Shown piece by piece: positions 1 to 12,200 of a stretch of 64,000 bases of DNA (position 1 is its first letter; each line of letters begins with the position of its first letter). This DNA is from Eudorina sp. 2006-703-Eu-15 (lineage: Eukaryota; Chlorophyta; Chlorophyceae; Chlamydomonadales; Volvocaceae), in the NCBI GenBank assembly GCA_003117195.1, contig BDSI01000008.1, forward strand, positions 1,017,371 to 1,081,370, in the 5' to 3' direction. Below the pieces are notes generated by a model. The model ran no database searches, was not told the DNA's origin, and saw only the letters and a program-made list of their open reading frames with translations. The position numbers and the translations under genes were made by a program.

Positions 1-135
1 GCGGCCGCGCAAGACTTTTCGCTTGATACCGATGGTGCTTACCGAGGTTGTCTTGCGGCCAGCCTTGCTGGCCAGCTGCTTGCGGGGCGCAACGGCATTG
101 GTGGTCTTGCGTGCAGTCTTCTTGATGCGGGCCAT
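1..135 (-). CDS. Divergent histone H3 variant, N-terminal tail (partial, cut by window edge)
   Basis: The reverse strand from the ATG at 135-133 encodes a 45-residue tail that aligns without gaps to the first about 30 residues of histone H3. It keeps R2, K4, T6, A7, R8, K9, the APRKQLA block with K18, K23, and R26-K27. It differs where canonical H3 is almost invariant: T3 is Ile, Q5 is Lys, S10 is Thr, G12-G13-K14 are Asn-Ala-Val, and S28 is Thr. After K27 it reads TTSVSTIGIKRK, roughly the TGGVKK region of H3 with one extra residue. H3 packages DNA in nucleosomes; a tail this altered suggests a replacement variant, and a centromeric CENH3 is possible. The histone fold lies outside the window, so this cannot be decided here. 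A GTAAGC at 42-37 could be a splice donor, but the resemblance continues past it, so I read through. It is divergent from the GWD gene. Confidence 0.8.
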   Translation of the reverse strand, partial: MARIKKTARKTTNAVAPRKQLASKAGRKTTSVSTIGIKRKVLRGR

Positions 136-1555
136 TGCAATGTTAGTCCTAACGTTTCGTAAGTCTGGTGTGACGGGTCCTGATGCTGTACCCTTCTGAT
201 ATTCCTTGACGTATGAAAGCGGAGTGGTTGAATGAAGCAAAAGACCTTGATAATGGTTGATACAAGGTTACTACGTGATCTACATGAAGAATCACACAGA
301 AAGACACAGCACACAGGGCCCACTGAGACGTAGCGTAAGGTACGGTTGGGCTGGAATGGAAACAAACAAAATGACGGCTCGACACCGCATAAAAATAAAT
401 TAATGGATAGCTGGATACCGATTAGAGCTTTGTCGCAAAATTGTTGCCGGAAAATGTTTTAATAGCGAACCGGTTTTACAAGCCAAACCAGTCTCTTTGT
501 GGTATGGTTTGTAAGTGAGCGGTAAGTTGGGCGAATCACGTCCTGCGGCATGCTGTGGCCGTGGCTGTAACTACAGCGCGTCGCTCTGAAGGCATCAACC
601 CGCTCGCGCTGACGGGCACGCAGTCCATATGCAACCGTCACAAGGTGGACCCTTAGCCCCGGCCGGGCGTTCCAACGGACCCAGATAGCTCGTAAGCGCC
701 TCGCCTCATCATCAAGGACTGCGCACCCATCCTCACTCACGGGGGGGGGGGTGACACGCAGCCATACAGGCAGGTACAGGCCACTACACCAGGTTACCAG
801 TGCGCCAGGATTGCCTCTCCTGGAAACCGCACCAGACCCGACGAATCACTTTGCGGGGAGGGGGACACGTCCATGCAGCGGCGTGCGGGTATGTCCGGTA
901 TGTCTCAGCAGTCTCACAGCGCAGTCTGCGCCGACACTGCCGACGCTCGTGTAACGACGTGCTCCCGTCAACGCGAGACACATGACTGGATGGCACAATC
1001 CTATTTTCCTACGAACTATATATGTATGGATTTCTGGCAAGTCGTGATAGCTCTGTTAAATTGGGCTGTCGTTTGTGTGATTTGACAAAAATAAATATGT
1101 GTTCAAGGAGGCAGCGCTGGAATCCTTCGATCTTACAAATGACCGAAAATGTTCTACTCTGTCTGATCTGGGTCAATGAGTTCCACGGGCTCCGTAGCAT
1201 TGCCACACATATCAGCGTTGGTTGGGTCGCCTTCTGTCCGAGCTCATCAAGTAGTATTAACATTATTTTCAGGCAAAAGAGCTGGCTTAATTCCCTCATG
1301 GGATGAAGCGTGAAGGATCGGATCTTGAATGAAACTACCAGCCCGACACCCCTGTGGGCGAATGGATGCACTGCGGCGATACAATCAAATGAAGTCCATA
1401 GTGCTCTTTTGACTACACAAGAACAGGGCAGCCCCCCTCACGTGGCGTTCGGCTGACAAATAACGTTCGTACCAACGGACGAAATCGCATGAAAAGCATT
1501 ATTCCTGGAATTTTGTCAGGATTCCGTTAGTTGCTCTACCTACTTAGCTGCAACC
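136..1555. other. Intergenic region between the divergent H3-variant and GWD genes
   Basis: About 1.4 kb that should hold both promoters and 5' leaders. Parts are clearly less GC-rich (about 370-450, 1010-1300, 1480-1550) than the surrounding genes. There is an 11-base G run at about 740. I see no convincing exon, tRNA or repeat; the short open frames here have no protein-like composition. Confidence 0.5.
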
Positions 1556-4500
1556 ATGTCTCTTTCAGCAGTCGGGAACTCGTCGCGCAGCGAACTGCGC
1601 TTCGGCCGCGAAGTGCTTTTAAAGCAAACCGCTGGCGTCCTGCTGCCGCGCGACACCGTAGCCTACCGACACCAACGCATTTCGGTTGCAACAAGGGCTA
1701 CCTGGCGGTTGAGCGAGCGCGAGGGGTGAGGTCTCTTCCTATCCAGCCCTGACCTTATCCTTTTTACCGTTGAACCCGACAAACCCTTGTTGGCTCCTTC
1801 GCTGCTTCAGCTCATGGACACCTGTGCAACATCCTTCGCCAAGCTCCATCGTGCATGTCTCCACGGGTGCGTGGTTTGGGCGCGGGCGACTGTGCATGGC
1901 GCTGTGGATGTCGACCGCTTGCCGCGGCTGCGGTGCTGCTCAAAACCGAAACCTTTGGCGGAGCTTATAACTTCGGGGCATTCATGCGTCCCGCGTCAAC
2001 GCTTGCGAGTGCGGGTAATCATCATGTTTGGGGGAGAAAGCGCTGGTTGTGGTTGGTCCGAGAAGGGGAAGACGGCATCTCCTGGCGTTGGTCCAAAGCT
2101 GTCGGTTTCCCGGACTAGCCAACGAGTTGTCCTGCCCATGGACGGAGAGACTCCGGGCATGGATGTAACTGGGAGGGGCCCAGGGCTCCGAAGCCCAACT
2201 GTCGATCTGTTGGTAACGCTCGCTCGCCGAAATCTATCTTCTCCCCCCCCCCGAGGGAATAAACATGGGGGTTGTGGTCCCCGCCGGCACATTCCGACCA
2301 TCACACATGCAGGGCTGTCCTGGGTGTTGCACATCACTACGCGCAAGGAGTACATGTGCCACTTGCGAACCATCTTGAACTGTGCCTGACCTCCTTTCGC
2401 GGTCGCGGTCGGGCTCTCCGCTAGGCTAGGATGCTGCACCCGTGACGGCCTGCCGTACCACATGTGCACGTCGACACAGAGACTTCTGTATCCCGTACAC
2501 GCCGTACAGGTCATCACCCCTCGGGAGTACTGCACATCCCAGAATCCCAAGCCCTGAATGTTTTATTCCTCACCCCATCCGCCCGCTGGATGCGATGCCA
2601 TCCGTCAGGTCTCCCCCCTCGGCGCCCGGCTGTGATGCTGCCACCAGGCCGGGGCCGGGGCGCCATTGTCAGGGAGGGCCCGGGGCGCCGGGCGGCGCTG
2701 CAGGCCGTGGAGGCGCCGCTGGCGTCCCCGAGCTCCTCGGGGCGGGGCCAGGCACCCGGCCGGGCCAAGAAGGGCAAGGGGCCGGTGGTGGTGTCTGAGA
2801 CGCGGTGGGTGTCCGGGTTGCCCGGGGCGGCATATGCGGATCACCCTTGCGAGGGTGGTGTCGGAGGCGAGCGGGACAGTGTGAGCGGGCTGGTTCCGCA
2901 AACGGTTGGTGGGGCGTGGGCTGGGAGGCGAGGTGAGGGGGGCGTGTGCTGGGAGGCGAGGTGAGGGGGGCGGGGGCTGGGAGGCGAGGGAGGCTGGGGA
3001 GTGCGGTATGTTCTCATGTGCGAGGGTTACACGGGTGGGGAGGGGAAGGCTCATCTGGGTCGGAGTCAGGGAAGGCTCTGCGTCGCTGAGGCCGTTGATG
3101 TCGGCCAGCGCATTAGGGCGGGCTGATGGTGGGTCCTATCAAGGGGGGGCCGGTGGCAGTGAACGAGGTGAGGAAGCGTAAGCGGGAGATCCCTGCCGGG
3201 CAGGTTGCGCCAGCCACAGCGTGTGTCAGGATTCATGTGCATGCTCACACGTGTACGGCCTTGCGCGCATGACCGCCAGGTTCCTGAGGGGCTCGCGACC
3301 CGCGGGTCAGTCCACGTCCCCGACGCGCGCTGTCCCCCCTCCTTCCTCCCCCTTCCCCCACACACCCACATCCGGGCCAGGTTCGATGATGTGGGTCTCA
3401 ACGCGCGGGCGGAGCGGCGGGGCGACGAGTACCAGGTGGGTGGGTGGGGGTGTGTGTAGGTGGGTGGGTGGGGGGAGTGAGGGTGCGCGGGTGGGGGGAG
3501 TACGGGTGCGAGAGGGGGCACGGGTACCGGTCGGAATGCCAGTCGGTTTGCGTGTTTAGGAGGTGGTCTATTTGTGTACGTGTTTGTGTTTGTGTTTGTG
3601 TGTTCCCTTAGTGGCTCGGGGCAGCGGCGGGACCGGCGGGGCAGGTCGGCGGCGCCCGCGGTGCTCTTTCCGTCTGGCCTCTGAACCACTCACCCGGTTT
3701 ACGTGCCTGCCCCTCACACTCTGCCCCCTACCCTCCTCTCCCACCTCCCACCCCCCTCCCTTCCCTCACCCCTTCATTATGTCCACCAAGTTCCTACACC
3801 CCTACCTCCCTCCCTCCCTCCCGCCCTCCCGCCCTCCCTCCCGCCCTCCCGCCTCCCGCCCTCCCGCCCTCCCTTCCTCCCGCCCTCCCTCCCGCCCTCC
3901 CTCCCTCCCTCCCGCCGTCCACCCCAGGTGACTCTGCAGCTGGACCAACCCCGGGGTATGACCCTGCACTGGGCCCTGGACGAATGGCAACCCGCCCCCG
4001 AGGCGGTGTGGCCCCCGGGCACCGCCCGGGTGGACGACAAGGCCGTCCAGACGCCCTTCGCGCGGGATGGAAGCCTCCACATGAGCTTCACACAGGTGGG
4101 GTGGCGGAGACCAGGGCCGCAGGAAAGGAGGACTCCAGCTCGTGGGCGCTTGTATGCCGCGTGTGTTACCCCATGTGAGAGACGCGACGTGGTGTCATGT
4201 GTGACATGCAAGGGGGGCGTAGTGGCGCCAGGGAAGTGCCCCTGACACAATTGAGCGGGCAGGGAAGTCCTCGTTGCCGCGCGTGTTTGTGTGTTGGGGC
4301 AGAAGGACTTGCCTTGGGGGGACAGAGGGAATTGCCGCGGGTGGAGGCCGGTGGAGGCCGCGGTCGGTGGGTGGGTCGGTGGGTCCCCCTGGGGCGTCGC
4401 GGGATCGCCCGTCTTCCGTGTGTACGGCCGGCCATCCATCCCGTACTCTTGCTCGCCAAAGATTTCGGAGCCCCGAAACCGTCCGACTCCAGTTACCGCC

Positions 4501-6603
4501 AACACACGTGCTTGCCTCCAGTCACCTCGCTTGAACCCCTCCCCATCACAGCAACCCGCTTTCCCCACCCGTCCCATGCTTCCATGCTTCAACCTTTCGG
4601 CTAACCCACCCCAACCCCCCCAACCCGTGTCGATTCTGCCCCCCGCCCCCTGCCCGCACCCCGCTGCCGTACAGGCCAACTGCCCCTTCCAGCTCGTCTT
4701 CGTGCTCAAGCAGACGGAGGGCGGGGAGACCTGGTTCAACAACTCGGGCGCAAACTACGCGGTGCTCCTCCGGACGCCGCCCGTCACATCGTTCGTACAA
4801 AAGGTACGGCACTGCACGACGGAGTACGGCAGTCGGGCGCGCGGTGTGCCTGACAGAAGGCGGAGGGTGCAGGCGGCGGGGATGTTGTGCTGTCAGGCTT
4901 TAGGGGTTTTCACCCACCCCTCATTTACCCCCCCACGCCTCATTCACCCCAACCCTCATTCACCCACCCCCACCCTCGTCCCCTCGCACCCTCGTGCCCC
5001 CTGCCCCCAGGTTCTGGACGCCGAGGGCACCTACACGCACTGGTCGTTGGCGCAGCGCATGATGCTGGCGGCGGAGGTGCTGGAGGCGGCGGACTCGGCG
5101 GGTGGGGCGTCGGGTCCGGGGAGGGGAAGGGAGGGGACGGTATAGGAAATTGGTAGGAGGAAGGAGGGGGAGGGAGCAAAGGGATAAGAGAGAGGGAGAG
5201 GGTGAGGGCAGCGGGGTGGGTGGGGGAAGGGGTCTGGGAGTGGGAGGGGGTTACGACACAAGGGGGGGGGATCCCACACACATCCGTCACCCGCGCCGTT
5301 GCGCTGAGCTGCGTCGCCTGGCAGGATGGGACCCAGGGGTCGTCGGACGGGGGCGGCAGCAGGAAGCAAGTGCCGTAATGCTCTTCAGCCGTCTCTGCCG
5401 TACACACCCTTTCCACATCCGCGACCGTTGTACCGCCCCAGCTTGCCTCCTCACCGCCCCACCTCGTTCCGCCTCCACCTACCCCCCGGGGACCCCCTCA
5501 TCGCCCGAGTACGTGCTCCAACCCCGCTCCCCCCCCCCCGGGACACCCCCTGATTCCCTCCCCGCCACCGTAAGGCCCCGAGGGGCTGTCCTTCCTGTTC
5601 ACGTGGCTCCGCCTGAGCAGCACGAGGGTGCTGGACTGGTACCGCCACTCCAACTTCCAGCCCAAGGACGTGGCCTCCATCCAGAAGCACCTGGGGGAGC
5701 GGATCGGGGACAAGGTGGGGGCGGCCAGGGAGGGGCGGCCAGGGAGGGGCGGCCAGAGAGGGGCGGCCAGGGAGGGGCGGCCAGGGAGGGGCGGCCAGGG
5801 AGGGGCGGCCAGGGAGGGGCGGCCAGGGAGGGGTGGGGGGCCCAGGGAAGGTGGGCGAGGGAAGGGCTTAGTTTGAGAAAGCTGCCCAGGGTGGGGTTCG
5901 ATCCGGGGCGGAGGGTGGATCGGAGGCGGAGGGTGGGTTGAGGGTGAGTCGGTGGGGATGGCCGGGCGGGGGCGAGAGGGAGCGCCAAGGCTGTGTTGGT
6001 TGACATGAGGCGGATCTGGGTCGTGATGGTGGAATGGGGTTTTGATCCCCGGTGGGCCGTCCCCGTCCGGTGGCGTTACCTCCCGCCTCCTTTGCGGCGT
6101 CCTCCGCCCCGTGTGTGCAGCCATCGTTATCCCCACTGAACACTGAACCAGGAGAGGTGTGCGGCCGTCGTACCTTCCTTGGTCCCTCGCCTCCTCACCC
6201 CCTCCGACCTCCTCATGCCAATCAACCCTCCTACACCTCTCCGCCCTGCCCCTCCTTCCCGCTTCCCGGCCCCCCACCCCACCCCCGCGGACGTCTTATC
6301 AATCACCCCCAACCCCCCACTACAACCCCCCGTTTGAATATGTCTACCAATTTCCTATACCCCTATACCCCCCCCCCCGCCCCCTCCCCCAGGTCCGCTC
6401 CTCCGCCCACCCGCTCAATCGGCTGCTGGCTCGCGGCGCGCTGGCGGGGCTGCCCCGGGGCGGTGGCAACGGGGACGACATCCGCATGGGCATCTTGCAC
6501 ATCATGAGGGGCAACGGCATCAGGGAGGGGCACAGGCCGGTGAGGCGGGGCGGGGCGGGGCGGGGCGGGGCGAGGAGAGGAGAGGAGAGGAGAGGAGAGG
6601 AGA

Positions 6604-6641
<38 letters not shown>

Positions 6642-9158
6642 GGAGAGGAGAGGAGAGGAGAGGAGAGGAGAGGAGAGGAGAGGAGAGGAGAGGAGAGGAG
6701 AGGAGAGGAGAGGAGAGGAGAGGAGAGGAGAGGAGAGGAGAGGAGAGGAGAGGAGAGGAGAGGAGAGGAGAGGAGAGGAGAGGAGAGGAGAGGAGAGGAG
6801 AGGAGAGGAGAGGAGAGGAGAGGAGAGGAGAGGAGAGGAGAGGAGAGGGAGCGATGGAACCCGGAAGGGAGGCTGCGAAAGGGGGGTGGGAGCGCGGGGT
6901 GATGGGGAGGAGGGGGCTGTGTATGGGCACAGCTTCTGCGCGGGTGGGTGCCGAGGGTGTGTATGCGGGGGGCTTGCGGGGCCCGGGGGGCACGGGTGGA
7001 GGGCGGAGGGGGGGGTTGCCACGAGCCGGGCGAGCTTGGCGTGCACATGAGGGAAAGGGGAGTGGCGAGTGAGAGAGAGAGAGAGAGAGGCCGTCTACAG
7101 GGGGGGGGGCCGCCAAGAAGCGCGGATGGGGGCACCCGATGGGCGCTTGACCACCCCGGTGTTCTCTTGGGACAAGCCTTGGTGGCCCCCAGGGGGGAAT
7201 CGCTTGTACCGCTTGTACCGCTTGTGCCGCTTGTACCGCTTCAGACCCGCCTTCACTCGCACTGGGGCCGGCCGCGCTTGCCCCCGTCGTTTACTTCCCC
7301 TTTCCCTGACCGCGCTCTGGCAATCCCGCCTCGTGAAGTCCCTCTCTTTCTTAACCCGCCGCACCCCGCCCCGCCGCACCCCACCACACACACACACCCT
7401 GGCTGGCGCTGCTGCCAGGGCCACGACGAGCCCTTCCTGGAGCAGTGGCACCAGAAGCTGCACACCAACACATCCCCGGATGACGTCACCATCTGTGAGG
7501 CCTACCTCGCCTTCCTGCACAGGTGGGTAGGGCGTGTAAGAGGTAACTGAGTGCGGGGGCGTGTGGGGGTGGGCGGGCAGGGCAGGGGGGCATGGCGTGC
7601 AGCCCCACACAAGGTGTTTGAGTACCCGTGTCAGGGATGTGAGCATATGTTGCGTTCCATGTCGAGAGCCAGGACTGACGCAGACCAGGGGATGCGAACC
7701 CATCCCCAGGTCACAGGGGATGGGTGTTGGTGTGGGTGTCTGTCTCTCTACCCCGCAGTTTGAATATGTCTACCAATTTCCTATACCCCGCCCCCGCCCC
7801 CGGTAACCGCTGAAAAATAACACCACCCGCACCATCCTTCAATCCGGTGTTCCGCATCCTCCTGTGCCACCCTGCCCACCCTAACCTATCCACCCACCCA
7901 CCCAACCGCTCACTCCAATCCGCCCCAACCTGCCGGCAGCGCAGTATGATTACTGTCTACCAACTTCCTGTATGCCGCACACTGCCCCACGTCGCCCACT
8001 CATCCTCCTCCACCCGGCCCCCCTCCAGCGGCAACCACGACGACTACTGGCGGGTGTTGTGGGACAACGGCCGCCTCACCCGCGAGAAGATGGAGTCGTG
8101 GACGACGCCCATCAGGGGTAGGGGGAAGGCGGGGAGGGGGGGAGGAGAAAGGCGGGAGGGCCGGGGGGCATCAGGGGCTGGGGGTTCGAGATGAAGATTT
8201 CCCAGTGGGGAGGGGCCGAGTCCGGTGCATGCGGATGTGCGCGTGTGGGCGTTGCCAGGGCTCCCGCTGCCAGCTGGGGTCAGGGGGGTTGCCCAGGCCG
8301 GGCCGGAGGGAGTGGTAACGAGGAGGGGGTGGTGTGCGGGTAGGGAGCCCGACGGGGGATTCCCCCGCGTCTCACCCACCAACGGGGCCCCCACTCGCCG
8401 CGTTTCGCTGTTCCAAACGTTTTTTCCACGTCCCCCTCCCCCTCCCCATACCCGCCTCCTCCCCCCGCCCTGCCTCCCCCCGACCGCAGCCTGGCCGCAG
8501 CACCTGCCCCACCTCATCCCCTCCTTCCAGGGTTACCTTTGGACCCTCAAGGTATGTACGGCAGGGCACGCCGCCTGCCGCCCCGGCTCGCGGCCCGGCT
8601 CCCTCGACCCCCGCGGCCGCCCAAGCACTGGAGGGCCGGCAATCCGGTGCCCCGCCGGGCTTGCCCAGTCTGGCCGCTCTTTCCCCTCATCTTTCCCCTC
8701 CGCTTTCAACCCCTCCCCATGAAAGCAGATTTCCTGCTCCAGTAGCCGCGCGGTTGACGCACGCGCCTTTCCCAACCCCCTGAGCCCTGACACTCCCTCG
8801 CTGCTCGTCACCTTCTCCAGACCACCCATGCGGGCGCCGACCTGGACACCGCCATGGAGATGGCCAAGGGCTTCATGGACGACGACCTGCGATGGTGGGT
8901 CCATCGGGGTTCGGAGGCGCCTGTAGAGGTTCGGAAGGGTGTGGGGACAATGAGGGAGCGGCGTTCGTACGGTTTTTTTTCGGTTGTTTTGCCGAGTGTT
9001 GATCGGCCGCGTGCGGTACGGCCACGCGCGGTACGGCCTTGCGGCACGGCCACGTGGGGTACGGCCACGTGCTGTACGGCCACGCGGCGAAACACCCCGG
9101 GACCGAGAGCTGTGGGTGGGGCAGTACTGGCTTTGATGGTCATAAAAACGCCGGGAGG

Positions 9159-9220
<62 letters not shown>

Positions 9221-12200
9221 CCTGGGATCGGGCGGGCGGGCGGGTTGCAATTCTAAACACACACACACACACACACACAAAACACTGCGTGAGTTTCTGG
9301 TGCTGCTGCTGCTGCCCTCCCTGACGGCTGTGGCGCCCGACATCGTCGTCGTACATGTACGGCACCCCCCCAGGGTTATCTACGACATTCTTGGCCACCG
9401 CAACGACTGGTGGGTGCCGGGCAAGATCGTGGAGGCCCGTAAGCGGCTGGCACACTACTGGCAGGTAGGGGCGAGCAGGGGGGGAGAAGAGGGGTATCGG
9501 AAATTGGTAGACATTATCAAACTGCGCTGCTGCTGCGGGGGGTGAGAAGGGATGTGTGCGCGGGTATGTCCAGAGGAAAGGGAGGTATACGACGGGCTTG
9601 CCGTATGCCTAGTAAGAAGTATCGGCGGGCTGGCGAGGGTGCGGCGGCGGCGGCGGTGGCCCTGTCACGGGTGCTTTGTGGGGCCGGGGCGCGTCGCCCT
9701 GGTCTGGCCTGGACTGGCCTGGACTGGCCTCCCTGTCTTCTTATTCCCATGGTGGGGCCAACAATGCATCGACATGTCGTGTAAAGGGGGACGACGCCTC
9801 CGAACACATGGGCTGCTGCGAGGGAATGGGGTGAACTGCATGTCGGCATTCCGGCCCCTGCCCCGGGTGCCGGCGTCCCATGGGTCACCGCGCCCCCTCA
9901 AACTTTGCATTAGCTCCCTCCTCCCCACAGTTGGAAAATATCCCATCCAAGGGAATGCATGATTGTGCGTGTGGTCATGCGCGACCATCTCCTTTCTCGT
10001 TGTTACTGTATTTTCCCTTTTGAGTAATCGTCACAAGGTGGACCCTCAATCCCGACCGCCCGGTCCCGCGGTCCCTGATAGCTAGCTGTGTGGCGGCCCC
10101 GTCAACCTTCGAGTCCATCACCGCACCCACACGAGGCCCTGACCCGGCCCTCCTCCGCCCTCCCCCTCCCCCGTCTCTAACCCCTCGGCCCTCCCCCCGG
10201 GTGTCCCCGCGCGCCGCCGTACCTCGAACACGCCTGATCAGGCTCCCGGCTCCAGCCGCGATCTGCTGCTCCTGGACATCGCCCTGGAGGTGGGTGGCGG
10301 GGGGTGGGCCGGTGGGTTCGTTCAAGAGATGAAAATCAAACCCAGGGGGTGCGGGTCGTGATGGTGGTGATGGCGATGATGGCGATGGAGATGAGCGGTG
10401 CGGGTTTGTGTTATACGATAACTGAGCTGCGAGACGGGGAAGCAGGCGCCATCCTTGACAGCGCACAGCACGTGGTACCACCACACAGCCACCAAGGATA
10501 AGCTGGTAGGAATCTGTTTATTTCACGAAACGGTAACCATAACGCCAGCTGAGGATGCGACTTCGCCCTCCCGCCTGGCCTTCCCGTTCCCTTCCTTACC
10601 CCTCCCCGTCGCCCCCCCTTTCCCCGCCTGATGTTACGCCCACCAATCCCGTCGCCCCCCCTCCCTCCCCCCAATTTCCTATACCCTCCCTCCCCTCCGC
10701 TAGAACTGGTTCCGTACCTCCCTGGAGCGCACCGACCTGGGGCAGCTGAGCGGGGACGACCTGATCGAACTGGTGGCGCTGGTGGTGCGGAGTGCGGAGG
10801 TGGGGGGGGTCAGGGGGGAGGGGGGGAGGTTAAATTGAAAATAGGGGGGAAGGGTGGAGGGGCAGGGGGAGTGCGGAGGGGTGTGTGTGACTGTGTGTAG
10901 GAAATCGGTGGGGAGGGTATAGGAAATTGGTAGACATTAGGGGGGTTTGGGGGGTGTGGGACGTGGGGCGCGAGCCTGGGGAGGGAGGCGCGGGAGCTGC
11001 GGTGGTGGGGGTGTGTGTTCAGGAGGCAGCTGGGTCGGAAAGGGCGAGTTGGTATGGAAACGGGGAGGGCAGGAGATGTACGACACAGGGTTGTACGAGC
11101 CGTGAATGCTAAGGCCCCAGCTGCGGAGCTGGAGGCGGTTGAGCTCAGGGAGGGGTTATCGGCGACGGAGGCGGACCCGCAGTGGGTCGTGGGGTGCAGG
11201 ATGCGTTGGGGCGACAAGAGTAGGGTCGGGGGGGGTGATGATACGGCGGGGCGAGGGCCGGGGCAGGCGACGTTGACTTGGTGGGCTTGCGTGACGTGAC
11301 GTGACGTGACGTGACGTGACGTGACGTGCGTGGGAGCGGGCGGATGAGGGTGAGGGCCGGGGGGCAATAGGAGATTGCACGATCTCATGTCTCTGTGCGC
11401 TGTGCGGCGCTGGGTGCGATGCGGTACTGCGCTACTGCCAAAGGTCGGTACTCACTCCTGAGGTACCAGCTCTGGGCACCAGCTCTAGGCACCAGCTCTA
11501 GGCACCCGCATAATGGTCACGTCCCGACCCCAGCCCGGCTCACCCTCTGCTGGCTCACCCCATCCTGACTCACCCCCAGCCCTCATTACGAATATGTTCT
11601 CCACCACGTTTTCATACCCACCTCCCCCCCCCCCCCGGGCATACGTGTACCCATTTCCTCCACCGTACACCCCTTCCACCCGGAGCCCCGGACCTTCACC
11701 AGACGTTTGCTCTGGCAGCAGCGCAGTTCGGATATGTCTACCAATTTCCTCGCAACCCCTTCCCGTCTGGGCCCCGCGGACCTGACTCTCCCCCGCCCCC
11801 CCCCCCGGAGCACCCAGATCACACACGATGAGGACGACCTGCGGCAGTGCGCGGCCCTGTGGGAGCGGTTGCGGCAGCAGGGAGCGGGCCAGCCGCCGCT
11901 GCCGGGGCAGCGCTGGGAGAGGGAGTGGGCGCTGGCGGCACTGGCGGCGGCGGAGCGGCTGGAGCTGTCTGTGGCGGCGCACATGGACAAGCTGTACGGC
12001 TTGGTACGTCACACGCACGACGGGGAGGGGGCGCTGGCGGGGCCCGAGGGGGAAGTTGTTTGGCATTGGGGCTGGGTGCGCCAGTGAAACCGTGGTATAA
12101 TACCAATAGGTGCATGCTGCATCTCTTCGGACGTGCATCCCGTATTTTATCTCTCAATACCTTCTCAACTTTAACTTTAAAAGTCACCACGGCATGCATT

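Noticed and set aside
1787..2389. 200-codon forward open frame
   Set aside because: It lies within GWD intron 1, has no motif or signal, and the GWD phase is satisfied without it.
6159..7135. Long open frames on both strands (200-260 codons) made of Arg/Glu/Gly or Leu/Ser/Pro repeats
   Set aside because: They are translations of the GGAGA and G-run repeats inside GWD intron 8; real exons flank them in other frames.
11294..11328. GTGAC tandem units considered as a CRISPR-like or direct-repeat array
   Set aside because: Units are contiguous with no spacers and the genome is eukaryotic; it is a plain microsatellite.
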